A stretch of DNA of 64,000 nt from Pandoraea sp. PE-S2T-3 (GCF_002179965.1 NZ_NGUQ01000016.1:1-64000); one strand, 5' to 3'. Shown: positions 43,732 through 53,798, counted from the stretch's first letter. The notes: generated by a model from the sequence alone, not told the origin. Translations and numbers: made by a program.

Positions 43732-45814
43732 CAGGCTTCGTGCATCCGTCCGTCGCGCGTGGACGCCCCCACCACGCATTAGCGTTCCGGCATGGGCGGA
43801 CAAGTATAGAAAGCTCGCAAAGGAAGCCGGAAGCACGTCGGGGAATTGGGAGACTTCGACCGTCGAAGTCGCGCGTGGTCCCATGCTTGCGGTGACCGAA
43901 CCCGGCGTTCACGTCGTAACGACGATGGTGAGTACGCAGTTGCTGAAGACGGCGTTGCTTGAAAACGTCTTCGGGTATTTCGCGCATCTCGATCCTTGCC
44001 CCATATTGCTTCTTCAGCCCAAAGAGGATGCGGCAGAGCAGTTCAGTAAGGAGCGTATCAGTCCGTTGATTCGGGTGACGCCCGCCCTTCGTGAGTTGGT
44101 CGGTACGAGCAAGACGAGAAATGCTGACGAAACGTTGCTATTCAAAGCGTTTCCGGGCGGTTTTCTCGCGCTGGCAGGGGCTGGTAGCCCCGACAACCTA
44201 GCCCGGCGTCCCGTTCGAGTCATCCTCGCAGACGAGGTGGACAAGTATCCGGTGACCCGGGAGGGTGAGCCTATTGCGCTTGCAGAAGAGCGCACGGCTA
44301 CGTTCGGTGTCAACTGGTTGTCGATCCGTGCATGCTCTCCGACTGTCGAAGACGAGAGCCGAATCGAGGCTAGCTATAAGGAGTCGGACCAGCGCCGTGC
44401 ATCGATCGCGTGTCCTCACTGCGGGCATCGCATGTTTCCCGATTTCTTCAAACACGTTGATTGGGACAAGCGTCGGGACGAGAGCGGTAACGTTATCGAA
44501 CACCTCCCGAAGACGGCGCGGATATCTTGCGAGTCGTGTGGACAGGTATGGTCAGAAGGGGACCGGCTTCGAGCATTGCAGACCGTGCGCTGGCACCAGA
44601 CGAAGGCGTTCGAGTGTTGCGGTGCACATCACGTGCCACTTGCAGATTATGAGCGCGCTTGGCGTGGTCCAGAAGACTCACGTGAGTCTTCTGCCGATGT
44701 TGCCATTTCTCAAGTCTGGGATTGGTGGGAAAGCGACCGCCACGCGGTGTATCGCGCCAAGTGCCCAGAGTGTGGAGGGTGGAAGGTCGACAACGAGCAT
44801 GCCGGATTTCAGGCAAGCAAGCTTTATAGCCCGTGGCAGAAAGATAAGCCGGCCGATATCGCGGCGAAGTGGCTGAAGGCTGACGGCGACGAAGAAAAAA
44901 AGCAGACCTGGTGGAACACGCAGGCAGGCATGCCGTATCGCCCGAACTCGGGCAAGGTGTTGCGCCTTGAGGCGCTCGTCGCCCGCGGCGAACGTTGGGC
45001 AGCGCAAGTGCCGGACGGAGTTGCGGTCGTCACCGTGGGAGTTGACGTTCAGGACTATCGATTTGAGATTGAAGTCGTTGGCTGGGGTAGAAACGAGGAA
45101 AGCTGGTCGATCGATTACGAAGTCATCGAGGGTGACCTCGAAACCCCGGGTCCATGGGAACAACTCGATGAATATCTCGACCGGATATGGCATCGAGCTG
45201 ACGGGCGACCCTTCGAAGCAATGGCGGTTTGCATCGACTCGGGCGGCCACCACACCCAGAAGGTCTACGAATTTTCCAAAGCGCGGCTCGGTCGCCGGAT
45301 CTGGGCCATCAAGGGTGAATCTGCTGTAAGCGGCAAGCGAAATCCCGTTTGGCCAGTCAAGAAGCCCTCTCGGCGAACGAAGGCATCGTTCCGGCCGGTG
45401 ATTCTTGGCGTGAACACGGCTAAAGACACGGTCCGAAATCGGCTTCACGTTGAAGAGCCTGGGCCAGGGTTCATGCACTTCCCGAAGGACCGAGATATTG
45501 GCTACTTCGAGCAACTCACGTCGGAACGGTCCGTTGTTAAGGTCTCAGGTGGGCAGAAGTATCGCGTGTGGGAGCTGCCGTCGGGGCGCGCGAATGAAGC
45601 TCTCGATTGCCGAGTGTATGCCTATGGCGCCCTCTGTGGCTTGACGCACCTCGGCTTGAAACTGAACCGCCGAGCAGACTTGGTGGCGCAGCCGCTTGAT
45701 CATGTGGCGTTGCCGCAGGTTTCGCTTCCGACCATCGAACGACCGACTCAGACGACGGTTGTTCCTGTTGAAACTGAACTTCCTCGTAGGAGGCTTACGG
45801 GGCGACTAGCGTAG
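43667..45814 (+). CDS. terL: Terminase large subunit (lambda gpA family)
   Basis: The 715-residue motor and endonuclease has an ATPase domain (about 60-240: TTMVSTQLLKTALLENVFGY, Walker B ILADEVDKY with D189-E190), a cysteine zinc region (CPHCGHR, CESCGQVW, CPECGGWK) and a nuclease domain with the early acidic strand VVTVGVDVQDYRFEIEVVGW. It is of the gpA family used by cos phages. Confidence 0.93.
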   Translation: MSTSKSPSSASLKPISQSGKADRLRASVRRAWTPPPRISVPAWADKYRKLAKEAGSTSGNWETSTVEVARGPMLAVTEPGVHVVTTMVSTQLLKTALLENVFGYFAHLDPCPILLLQPKEDAAEQFSKERISPLIRVTPALRELVGTSKTRNADETLLFKAFPGGFLALAGAGSPDNLARRPVRVILADEVDKYPVTREGEPIALAEERTATFGVNWLSIRACSPTVEDESRIEASYKESDQRRASIACPHCGHRMFPDFFKHVDWDKRRDESGNVIEHLPKTARISCESCGQVWSEGDRLRALQTVRWHQTKAFECCGAHHVPLADYERAWRGPEDSRESSADVAISQVWDWWESDRHAVYRAKCPECGGWKVDNEHAGFQASKLYSPWQKDKPADIAAKWLKADGDEEKKQTWWNTQAGMPYRPNSGKVLRLEALVARGERWAAQVPDGVAVVTVGVDVQDYRFEIEVVGWGRNEESWSIDYEVIEGDLETPGPWEQLDEYLDRIWHRADGRPFEAMAVCIDSGGHHTQKVYEFSKARLGRRIWAIKGESAVSGKRNPVWPVKKPSRRTKASFRPVILGVNTAKDTVRNRLHVEEPGPGFMHFPKDRDIGYFEQLTSERSVVKVSGGQKYRVWELPSGRANEALDCRVYAYGALCGLTHLGLKLNRRADLVAQPLDHVALPQVSLPTIERPTQTTVVPVETELPRRRLTGRLA

Positions 45815-45821
45815 GAATGAA

Positions 45822-46067
45822 ATGGCTATCACCGATGGAATGAGCGCGACTGACATGCAGTCGAGGCTGGCGGCCTTGCAGGCAGCCTACTTCGATCTGT
45901 CGTCAGGCTCAAAGATTGTGACGGCCACCTACAACCAGGGCGACGGAACAAAATCGGTCACGTATCAACAGGCCGATTTGACGGCAATGTACCGAAGCAT
46001 CCTGATGCTCCAGAAGGCACTCGGGATCATCACCCACTATCCGCGCGCACGAAGACCTTACTTCTAA
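45822..46067 (+). CDS. Head-to-tail joining protein gpW
   Basis: The 81-residue protein (MQSRLAALQAAYFDLSSGSK, then SVTYQQADLTAMYRSI) fits the gpW family, which closes the head connector below the portal. Its stop overlaps the portal ATG. Confidence 0.88.
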   Translation: MAITDGMSATDMQSRLAALQAAYFDLSSGSKIVTATYNQGDGTKSVTYQQADLTAMYRSILMLQKALGIITHYPRARRPYF

Positions 46068-47746
46068 TGTCATCACTTATCGTCGACACATCGGGCAGGC
46101 CCTTCGGGGATTTGCCAAGCGGCGGGCGCGCGCGGGCCGAGGGAGGGTGGGGTGGACCTGGAATTACACAACCGCCGTACTCAAGTCTGTTTCCCTACGA
46201 CGCGTCGAATGTCCAAACGCAGGAAATGGGGCAATGGTTTCCGCAGATCCGCTCCCCGGATTCGGAGATCAACCAGCATCGAGATCGAATGGTCTCGCGT
46301 TCTCGGGATCTGGCTCGGAACGATGGTTGGGCCCACGGCGGCATCAGTCGCATCCTCGACAACACGGTCGGCGCGCACCTCCGCCTGTCGTCCGGCCCCG
46401 ATTGGCGGCTTCTTCGACGCTTCAACAAGAGCTTCGATGCGCAGTGGGCCGACGAATTCGGAAAGGCGGTTGAGGCTTTGTGGCGCGGATACTCGGAGGA
46501 TTTGGGCCACTACAACGACCTGACGCGACAGCTTACCGTCTCGCAACAGATGCGGCTCGGATTGCGGCATAAGCTGGTCGATGGCGAGGATCTCTTCGTC
46601 GCCTATTGGAAGCCCGAGCGCGTTGGCCGTGGCGGCGCTCAGTACGCAACGACGTTTCTGGTTGTCGATCCGGATCGCCTTTCGAACCCGAATCAAATGG
46701 TCGACACGAAGTACATGCGCGGCGGTGTGGAGATTGACGACGACGGAGTCCCGGTTGCCTACCACATCCGAAAGGCCCATCAGAACGATTGGTACAACGC
46801 AGCGGAGTCGATGGTTTGGGAGCGGGTCGAGCGCGAAGACGAAGATGGCTGGCGCCGTGTAATTCACGACTTCGAACGTGATCGTGCCGGACAGAACCGA
46901 GGCATCGGTGTGTTCACGCCGGTCTTGGCCCACATGAAGATGTTGGCGCGGTATTACGGCGTCGAGCTTCAGGCAGCAACGGTCGCGACGATTTTCGGAA
47001 CGTACGTGACCAGTCCGTATGACCCGGCAATGATCGAGGCGGCGATGGATTCCGATCGCGGCGATCATGAGATGGGCTTCTATCAGGACCTCCGCGCCGA
47101 CTGGGCTAAGGAACGCCCCGCAATGCTCAATGGCGTACGAGTGCCGACACTCGCGCCTGGCGAAGAAATCAAGCAGGTCGCAGCCGCGCATCCTCATGAC
47201 GGGTTCGAGGATTTCGCGCACGAGATGCTGCGGTCCGTAGCGGCCGCACTTGGGGTCTCGGCTGAGCAAATCACTCAGGACTGGAGCAAGACCAACTATT
47301 CGAGCGCTCGCGCGGCGCTACTTGAGAGTTGGAAGACGCTGAGTCGGCGTAGTGCGGAGTTCAAGATCGGGACGGCTACACCATTGTTTGCTGCATGGCT
47401 TCGCGAGCCGATGGAGCGCGGCGATCTCGATGACGTTCTGCCGCGAAATGCACCGGACTTTATCGAGGCGGCCACGGCATATGCGCGATGCGATTGGCTT
47501 GGTGTGGCACGCGGTTGGGTTGACCCGGTCAAGGAGAAGCAGGGCGCAGTTCTCGGGATGGACGCCGGTCTATCGACTCTTAAGCGAGAGTGTGCGGAGC
47601 AGGGCTTGGACTGGGAGGAGGTGCTGGCACAACGGGCGCTGGAAATCTCGGCGATGGAGCGACTCGGGATTCCACTTCCTAAGTGGACTGGAGCCTCACC
47701 TGCGGAGCAAGCGGCAACACCTGAAGAGGTACCCGAACCACAATGA
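46067..47746 (+). CDS. Portal protein (lambda gpB family)
   Basis: The 559-residue protein contains SRDLARNDGWAHGGISRILD, ERVGRGGAQYATTFLVVDPD and AALGVSAEQITQDWSKTNYS, signatures of the lambda-type portal. It forms the dodecameric channel for DNA entry. Its stop overlaps the start of the protease. Confidence 0.93.
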   Translation: MSSLIVDTSGRPFGDLPSGGRARAEGGWGGPGITQPPYSSLFPYDASNVQTQEMGQWFPQIRSPDSEINQHRDRMVSRSRDLARNDGWAHGGISRILDNTVGAHLRLSSGPDWRLLRRFNKSFDAQWADEFGKAVEALWRGYSEDLGHYNDLTRQLTVSQQMRLGLRHKLVDGEDLFVAYWKPERVGRGGAQYATTFLVVDPDRLSNPNQMVDTKYMRGGVEIDDDGVPVAYHIRKAHQNDWYNAAESMVWERVEREDEDGWRRVIHDFERDRAGQNRGIGVFTPVLAHMKMLARYYGVELQAATVATIFGTYVTSPYDPAMIEAAMDSDRGDHEMGFYQDLRADWAKERPAMLNGVRVPTLAPGEEIKQVAAAHPHDGFEDFAHEMLRSVAAALGVSAEQITQDWSKTNYSSARAALLESWKTLSRRSAEFKIGTATPLFAAWLREPMERGDLDDVLPRNAPDFIEAATAYARCDWLGVARGWVDPVKEKQGAVLGMDAGLSTLKRECAEQGLDWEEVLAQRALEISAMERLGIPLPKWTGASPAEQAATPEEVPEPQ

Positions 47747-48621
47747 AAAGCTACCCATTTGCAGCGGCACGGATTTTTGATGTTCCACTCGCTATTCATC
47801 CAGCGAAGGGGCAAGTGATCGCCAAGGCGCTTGCGAGCCGGTTCGGTATCTCGGATGTCGAATTCGCCGGAGGCACTCCGGCTGTTGTCACGCCGATGGC
47901 CTACGACGAGTGGGACGATGGCCCAAGTGCATCCGGTTCGGATGCGCCGTACGACCTCGCTCAAGGTGTGGCGATCATCGATGTGTCTGGCACGCTTGTG
48001 CAGAAGAGCAGCAACTTGCGGCCATATTCCGGAATGCTCGGATACAACGCTATTCGCCACAATTTCATCGAGGCCCTGAACGACAAGGATGTTCGGGCAA
48101 TTGTGTTGTCGATCGATTCACCGGGTGGCGAAGTTGCTGGTTGCTTTGACCTGGCGGATCTGATTTACGAGTCGCGTAGCGTCAAGCCAACCCTCGCCAT
48201 ACTCAGTGAATCGGCGTTCAGTGCTGCATATGCTCTCGCAAGCGCGTGTGAGCAAATCACAGTCCCCCGCACTGGTGGCACAGGTTCAGTTGGCGTGATT
48301 TGCATGCACATCGACCAGTCGAAAGCGATTGATCGAGCGGGTCTGGCGGTGACCATCATCAAGTATGGCGACCGTAAGGCGGATGGCAACCAATTCAACC
48401 CCCTGACGAAGGAGGCGCTGGAGCGCTTCCAGGCGGATGTCGACGAGATGGGAGAGCTGTTCGTCTCCACGGTCGCCCGTAATCGTAAGTTGTCTGTGGA
48501 CGAAGTCCGGAAGACACAGGCAACAACGTTCCTCGGCGCCGCTGGCGTTGAGGTCGGCTTCGCCGACGCCGTGATGGCACCGGATGAGGCGTTCCGATCC
48601 CTGCTCGCTGAGCTGGGCTGA
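47743..48621 (+). CDS. S49-family prohead protease (lambda gpC-like)
   Basis: The 292-residue protein has VRAIVLSIDSPGGEVAGCFD and the S157-A-F-S160-A-A-Y segment, with Ser160 where the SppA-type nucleophile is expected, and a GTGSVGVI strand. It matures the prohead. Unlike lambda, the scaffold is a separate downstream gene. Confidence 0.92.
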   Translation: MKSYPFAAARIFDVPLAIHPAKGQVIAKALASRFGISDVEFAGGTPAVVTPMAYDEWDDGPSASGSDAPYDLAQGVAIIDVSGTLVQKSSNLRPYSGMLGYNAIRHNFIEALNDKDVRAIVLSIDSPGGEVAGCFDLADLIYESRSVKPTLAILSESAFSAAYALASACEQITVPRTGGTGSVGVICMHIDQSKAIDRAGLAVTIIKYGDRKADGNQFNPLTKEALERFQADVDEMGELFVSTVARNRKLSVDEVRKTQATTFLGAAGVEVGFADAVMAPDEAFRSLLAELG

Positions 48622-48649
48622 CATTCCCAAACCCCATGAGGTTTCAAGT

Positions 48650-49312
48650 ATGACTATTCGCTCCCTCGCGGCGCGCGGGCTTTCGTTTGCCCATCTCGCC
48701 GGCCTTGCATCGCGTTCCGCACGTGCGGAAGACGACAAACATGAAGACGACGAAACGAAGAATGGACGTCGCGCGGATGACGAAAGTCCTGACGAGCAGG
48801 ACCGTGAAAACGGTGATGGCACGAAAGGAAAGAAGGGCAAACGGGCTGAAGACCGCGAGGACGATCCGGATGCGGAAGACGACGAGATGGACGATTCCAG
48901 CAAGGGCAAGAAGGGGAAGCGCGCCGAAGATGACGACGAGCGTGAGCCGGACGCCGAAGACGAAGATGACACGGACCCCGACGCCGAAGATGACGACGGC
49001 GAAATGCGCGGAAAGAGCGCCGTTGCCCGAGCGCGCCGCCGCGAACAGGCGCGGTGTGCCGCCATCATGGGGTCGAAAGCAGCGGGCCGTAATGTCGAAT
49101 TGGCGGCGAATCTCGCTTTCAAAACGCGCATGACACGTCAAGAAGCGTTGGCAGTGTTGCGCAGTTCGCCAGCCGCAAGTTCGGTGAATCAATCGCGCGC
49201 CGCGCGGAATCCGAATCTCGGGGCCGGAGGCGAAATGCAGCGCAGTTCCGCACATGCCGCCAGTTCGGGGTGGGATCGAGCGTTTTCGAAGGTCACGGGC
49301 AAGCGCGCATAA
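48650..49312 (+). CDS. Scaffold-like acidic protein
   Basis: The 220-residue product has a long charged centre with repeated KGKKGKRAED and DPDAEDD blocks (about 27-125) and a helical C-terminal part (AAIMGSKAAGRNVELAANLA). Position after the protease suggests the Nu3-type scaffold or its functional analogue. The acidic repeats are unusual. Confidence 0.65.
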   Translation: MTIRSLAARGLSFAHLAGLASRSARAEDDKHEDDETKNGRRADDESPDEQDRENGDGTKGKKGKRAEDREDDPDAEDDEMDDSSKGKKGKRAEDDDEREPDAEDEDDTDPDAEDDDGEMRGKSAVARARRREQARCAAIMGSKAAGRNVELAANLAFKTRMTRQEALAVLRSSPAASSVNQSRAARNPNLGAGGEMQRSSAHAASSGWDRAFSKVTGKRA

Positions 49313-49342
49313 CCAGTTCATCTTCTCAAAGGATCTCTGATC

Positions 49343-49990
49343 ATGAGTTACGTTTCTCGCTCGCCTCTTGTCGAGGCATGGCATCCCGGTGGTTTCCTTG
49401 TGTCGCAACCTCGTGGTCACCGTCATATCGATCGCGGTACCTTCTCCGGTGCTGTCAAGGTGCTTCCGGGCACTGTCATGGGCAAACAGACCGTCGGCAC
49501 CGTGGCCGCCGCAGCACCCCTCGGAACTAATGCAGGCAACGGTACTTTCGGAACGATCACCGTAGGTGCGGCCACCGCCGGTGCCTATACGGTCGAATTC
49601 GACGATGCCACCCACTTTGTTGTCTCCGATCCGACAGGCAAAGAGGTCGGGCACGGTACGGCAGGTGCAGCTTTCAACGCTGGTGGGCTCGGTTTTACCA
49701 TCACGGCCGGCGGCACGGCGTTCGCGCCGGGTGACAGCTTCACTGTTACCGTGGCCGCGGGCGCAGGCAAGTGGGTTCCGTGCACGAAGACAGCGACGGA
49801 CGGTTCACAGGTCGCGGCAGGCATTTCGTTCGGCTTGGTCGATGCGACGCTCAACGACACGCCGGGGGCTTTGGTGGTGCGCGACTGCGAAGTGAACAGC
49901 TCAGAGTTGGTCTGGGATGCTTCGATGGACGCGCCCGCTCAAGCGGTGGCGCTCGCGCAGCTTCTCACGCTGAAGATCATCCCGCGCTAA
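49343..49990 (+). CDS. Head decoration protein (gpD-like) with inserted domain
   Basis: The 215-residue protein has the gpD fold at both ends (PRGHRHIDRGTFSGAVKVLP, and GALVVRDCEVNSSELVWDAS). A Gly/Ala/Thr-rich beta insertion of about 100 residues (about 50-145) separates them, so it is about twice the length of lambda gpD. It stabilises the filled capsid; the insert should project outward. Confidence 0.8.
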   Translation: MSYVSRSPLVEAWHPGGFLVSQPRGHRHIDRGTFSGAVKVLPGTVMGKQTVGTVAAAAPLGTNAGNGTFGTITVGAATAGAYTVEFDDATHFVVSDPTGKEVGHGTAGAAFNAGGLGFTITAGGTAFAPGDSFTVTVAAGAGKWVPCTKTATDGSQVAAGISFGLVDATLNDTPGALVVRDCEVNSSELVWDASMDAPAQAVALAQLLTLKIIPR

Positions 49991-50016
49991 CCCCAAACCT
50001 CGACACGAACAGACAG

Positions 50017-50037
50017 GCCGCCTCCGGGCGGCTTTTT
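50017..50037 (+). terminator. Terminator-like hairpin between decoration and capsid genes
   Basis: GCCGCC (50017-50022) pairs with GGCGGC (50027-50032), followed by TTTTTC. Being internal to the late operon, it probably attenuates or needs antitermination. Confidence 0.75.
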
Positions 50038-50059
50038 CATTTCCGAAGGAGCCGTTCAG

Positions 50060-51097
50060 ATGGCATCTCTTGATATTTTCAACCAGGACCCGTTTTCTAC
50101 GGTCACGCTGACCGCCGCGGTCGACAAGTTTCCGCATCAGCCGCAGACGCTGGGCGAACTGAACATCTTCGACGACGACCCCATTCGTACGACGGCGCTC
50201 GTGGTCGAACAGCGCCAAGGCCAGTTGATCGTTGTGCCGCTGAGTGAGCGTGGCGAGGAAGGCAAGCAACGCACGACCGAACAGCGTCAGGCGCGCTACT
50301 TCGACGTGCCGCGTCTGCGTCACTCGGACACAATTTACGCGAACGAGCTGCAAAACATTCGGGCTTTCGGCACCGAGTCAGAACTGATGCAGGTGCAGGA
50401 TGAAGTGGCGCGTCGTCTCGCGGGCCCGACGGGTCTCCTGAAAAACATCGAGTACACCTGGGAGTTCCAGCGACTTGCAGCCGTGCAAGGTCTCTTTACG
50501 GACTACGACGGCACGGTGCGCTACAACTGGTTCCAGGAGTTCGGCATCACGCAGGCGACCGAAGTGGGTTTCAATCTCTCGGCCGGAGCGCCGAACTCGC
50601 TGCGTCCGATCTGTAACCAGATTACCCGCTCGATGGCGCGTAAAGCGCAGGGCGCGTTCACGCCCTCGACGAGAATCTTCGCGTTGTGCGGCGACGCGTT
50701 CTACGACGCGTTCGTGAATCATCCGGATGTCATCCGGACGTTCGTGAACTGGAGCGACGCGACCGAGATCCGCAGCGGGAGTGCCGGCGGCGCTTTTAAA
50801 GCGTTCGAGTTTGGCGGCATCACTTGGCTGAACTATCGCGGCTCGGACGACAACACGAGCATCAAGATTCCCGACGACAAGGTCAAGTTCTTCCCGGTCG
50901 GCGCCCCCGGCATCTTTCGCCGCGCCTTGGCTCCTGGCGAGTCGTTCCAATGGGTCAACACACCCGGCAAGCCGGTGTATGTGGTGCCGATCATGGATCG
51001 TGACCGCAACGAGTGGTGGAAGATGGAGGTGTCGAGCTACCCGCTTCACATCTGCACGCGCCCGGAGGTGTTGTTCAGCGGACGTTCGGAGGCTTAA
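50060..51097 (+). CDS. Major capsid protein (lambda gpE family)
   Basis: The 345-residue HK97-fold capsid protein begins MASLDIFNQDPFSTVTLTAA and ends with MEVSSYPLHICTRPEVLFSG; it contains GGAFKAFEFGGITWLNYRG. Length and motifs match gpE. AAGGAG precedes the start. Confidence 0.94.
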   Translation: MASLDIFNQDPFSTVTLTAAVDKFPHQPQTLGELNIFDDDPIRTTALVVEQRQGQLIVVPLSERGEEGKQRTTEQRQARYFDVPRLRHSDTIYANELQNIRAFGTESELMQVQDEVARRLAGPTGLLKNIEYTWEFQRLAAVQGLFTDYDGTVRYNWFQEFGITQATEVGFNLSAGAPNSLRPICNQITRSMARKAQGAFTPSTRIFALCGDAFYDAFVNHPDVIRTFVNWSDATEIRSGSAGGAFKAFEFGGITWLNYRGSDDNTSIKIPDDKVKFFPVGAPGIFRRALAPGESFQWVNTPGKPVYVVPIMDRDRNEWWKMEVSSYPLHICTRPEVLFSGRSEA

Positions 51098-51430
51098 GTG
51101 CCCATCAATTGGGACGCCGAGGTTCTCGGCCCATTGTTAGGCGTGTTCGGCGAGCCCGTGCAGTACCGGCCGCGCGTCGGAAATCCGCTGACGATCAACG
51201 GGGTGTTTGATGACGCGTACCAGAAGGAAATGCTCTTCAGCGACGCATCAAGCGAGATCACGACAGTGCAGGCTGTTCTCGGTGTCCAGTTGTCGCAGTT
51301 TGGTGTGCCTCCCGCCCAGAACGATCAGCTGACGGTCGTTCGCACGGGCGGCGTTTACGTCGTGAAAGATGTCCGAGTCGACAGTCGCGGTGGCGCGAAA
51401 CTGATTCTGAGCAGGATGGGAGCGTCATGA
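51098..51430 (+). CDS. Head-tail connector (gpFII-like)
   Basis: The 110-residue product (GNPLTINGVFDDAYQKEMLF, then NDQLTVVRTGGVYVVKDVRV) fits the FII-type beta-barrel that caps the head for tail joining. GTG start, directly after the capsid stop. Confidence 0.8.
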   Translation: MPINWDAEVLGPLLGVFGEPVQYRPRVGNPLTINGVFDDAYQKEMLFSDASSEITTVQAVLGVQLSQFGVPPAQNDQLTVVRTGGVYVVKDVRVDSRGGAKLILSRMGAS

Positions 51431-51990
51431 CTACCTCGGCGGACATTCGCGCCAAGTTCGTCGAGGCCCTAAAAGGCTCGACAGACGCCGGCGACCTTGT
51501 ATTTTCCCCTTTCGATTGGCCGACGATGGGGGGGGCATATCCCTGCGTCTTAGTGCGCGCCCCGAAAGAGCGGAAGGAATCCCATGGGCCGTTTCAGCCT
51601 GGATACGACGTTTATGCGACCTTGCAGGTAATTGCTCGGACCGTGTCGCCAGCGTTGATTGGTGATGAGGGATCGGTAGTCGCTTTGGCCGCCGCTGAGC
51701 GGCTGAAAGCTCAGATTGAGGTGGCGCTGATCAACAATCCGCTCATCTGGAATAGTGCAGACGGTGGCGCACTCATTGAGCAATTTGTTTCGATCGATTC
51801 GGAGATATCGTCGTCGTCCGAGGGCGAGATGCCGACGGCCGAGTTGGTTATGCATATCGAGGTCAAGTTTTATCAGGGCCCGGAAGACTTTTTCCCGATC
51901 CCGACTGTGCCGATCAACGAAGTGCAGATCGCCGTGGCCGTCGCTGATGGCACGCCTCAGCCAGGAATCATCATCAACCCGCAACAGTAA
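51427..51990 (+). CDS. Tail terminator/completion protein
   Basis: The 187-residue protein (VIARTVSPALIGDEGSVVAL, then AELVMHIEVKFYQGPEDFFP) occupies the place of a gpU or Mu gp37-type tail-end protein. It overlaps the connector by four bases and is the junction between lambda-like and Mu-like modules. Confidence 0.6.
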   Translation: MTTSADIRAKFVEALKGSTDAGDLVFSPFDWPTMGGAYPCVLVRAPKERKESHGPFQPGYDVYATLQVIARTVSPALIGDEGSVVALAAAERLKAQIEVALINNPLIWNSADGGALIEQFVSIDSEISSSSEGEMPTAELVMHIEVKFYQGPEDFFPIPTVPINEVQIAVAVADGTPQPGIIINPQQ

Positions 51991-51999
51991 GGAGCGGAA

Positions 52000-52188
52000 A
52001 TGTTCATCAAGCCCGCACCCGGCATCATGCTTCGCGATCCTGAAACACGACAGTTCGTCCCCGAAACCGGGCAGGAGGTTGGAGATTTCGACCTCTACTG
52101 GATACGCCGCATCAATGATGGCGACGCTATCAAGGTTTCCGGCCCTCAGCCCGAGACGCCACCGGCCAAGGCCGTGAAAAGCGCCTGA
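52000..52188 (+). CDS. DUF2635 protein (Mu gp38-like)
   Basis: The 62-residue protein (MFIKPAPGIMLRDPETRQFV, then DFDLYWIRRINDGD) matches DUF2635, which always precedes the sheath gene in Mu-like tails. AAGGAG precedes it. Confidence 0.85.
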   Translation: MFIKPAPGIMLRDPETRQFVPETGQEVGDFDLYWIRRINDGDAIKVSGPQPETPPAKAVKSA

Positions 52189-52212
52189 CCACATCAACGA
52201 TTTGAACAACTA

Positions 52213-52233
52213 CCCCGCTTCGGCGGGGTTTTT
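52213..52233 (+). terminator. Terminator-like hairpin before the sheath gene
   Basis: CCCCGC (52213-52218), TTCG tetraloop, GCGGGG (52223-52228), then TTTTTG. Confidence 0.85.
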
Positions 52234-52250
52234 GTTTTGGAGAGCGCCAA

Positions 52251-53744
52251 GTGACAGTTCCCTTTAAAACCATTCCGCAGAATCTGCGGGTTCCTCTGTT
52301 TCATGCCGAGCTCGATAACAGCAAAGCAAACAGCGGTGCGTCGACGCAACGTGCGTTGATCATCGGGCAGATTACATCTGCCGGGACAGGGACGCCGGGC
52401 GTTCCGCAGATTTCCCAAGGTGCTACCGAGGCCAAGTCGGTTGGTGGCGCGGGTTCGATGCTCGCGCTCATGACGGCGGCATATCGTCAGGCGGACCCTT
52501 TCGGCGAGGTTTGGTATTTACCTCTGGCCGATGACGCGACCGGCGTAGCGGCCACTGGCACCATTGCGGTGACCTCACCTCCGACGGCAACCGGCGTCGT
52601 GTACCTCTATATCGCCGGCATCAATGGTGTGCCGCCGGTGACCGCGACGGTTACGGCGATGCAGACCAGTGCCCAGGTCGCCACCGCCATTGCGGCCGCG
52701 ATCAATGCCCAGACGGATCTGCCGGTGGCTGCGAGTGTTTCGACCTCGACGGTGACCGTGACAGCCAAGAACAAGGGGCTGGCAGGCAACGATATTGATA
52801 TTCGCCTCAATTACCGTGGTGCCGCGAGCGGTGAGTCTTTGCCGCCGAGTTTGGCGATCACGATTACTCCCATGACTGGGGGCGCAGTCAATCCTGCTCT
52901 CACCACTGCGTTCGCGAATCTGCTCGATCAGGAGTTCGATTTCATCGCGTTCCCGTACACGGATGCGAACTCGCTGGACGCCATGAAGGCATTCCTGAGT
53001 TCGACCACCGGTCGCTGGAGTTGGAGCAAGCAGATCTACGGGCACGCTTTCGCCGGCTACCGCGGAACTCTTGGCGCACTTACGACGTTCGGCAACAGCC
53101 GAAACGATGAGCACGTGTCCATCATGGGGTTCAACGATTCACCGACTCCGGCATGGATTCTGGCGGCTGATCTCGCGGGCACGGTTGCGACCTCCGTTCG
53201 TGCTGACGCTGCTCGACCTGTGCAGACGTTGGCGCTGTCGAGCTTCCTGGCGCCGCCCTTGGCTTCGCGCTTTGCTCTGAGCGATCGGAACACGTTGCTG
53301 TGGGACGGGATCTCTACGTTCACAGTCGCCAGCGACGGTACTGTCGCCATCGAAAACCTGATCACGACCTACCAACTGAATAGCTTCGGTCAACCGGACG
53401 ACAGCTATCTTGAAGTGGAAACACTGTTCACGCTGGCATATGTCCTGCGGTCACTTCGGTCTGTCGTTACCAGCACGTATTCGCGCATGAAGCTGGCCGC
53501 AGACGGTACTCGGTTCGCCCCGGGCTCGTCCATTGTGACTCCCGCGATCATCAAGGCTGGCCTGATCGCGCAATACCAGCAACTCGAATACGACGGCTAC
53601 GTACAGCAAAGCGATGTATTCGCCCAAGGGCTCATCGTGCAGCAGAACAGTACCAATCCGAACCGGGTCGATGTGATTTACCCGGCCGTATTGATCGCGC
53701 AACTGCGCGTTTTCGCACTGCTCATGCAGTTCCGCTTGAGCTAA
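52251..53744 (+). CDS. Contractile tail sheath protein (Mu gpL-like)
   Basis: The 497-residue protein begins MTVPFKTIPQNLRVPLFHAE and contains AYRQADPFGEVWYLPL, FDFIAFPYTDANSLDAMKAF and a C-terminal conserved domain (VIYPAVLIAQLRVFALLMQF). It shows that the tail is contractile. A Thr/Ala-rich beta insertion lies at about 100-205. GTG start. Confidence 0.93.
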   Translation: MTVPFKTIPQNLRVPLFHAELDNSKANSGASTQRALIIGQITSAGTGTPGVPQISQGATEAKSVGGAGSMLALMTAAYRQADPFGEVWYLPLADDATGVAATGTIAVTSPPTATGVVYLYIAGINGVPPVTATVTAMQTSAQVATAIAAAINAQTDLPVAASVSTSTVTVTAKNKGLAGNDIDIRLNYRGAASGESLPPSLAITITPMTGGAVNPALTTAFANLLDQEFDFIAFPYTDANSLDAMKAFLSSTTGRWSWSKQIYGHAFAGYRGTLGALTTFGNSRNDEHVSIMGFNDSPTPAWILAADLAGTVATSVRADAARPVQTLALSSFLAPPLASRFALSDRNTLLWDGISTFTVASDGTVAIENLITTYQLNSFGQPDDSYLEVETLFTLAYVLRSLRSVVTSTYSRMKLAADGTRFAPGSSIVTPAIIKAGLIAQYQQLEYDGYVQQSDVFAQGLIVQQNSTNPNRVDVIYPAVLIAQLRVFALLMQFRLS

Positions 53745-53798
53745 CCCTAGTGAAGCCCAGCGCTTACGCGGCGCATTTCTTATTTTTGGAGATTCCTC

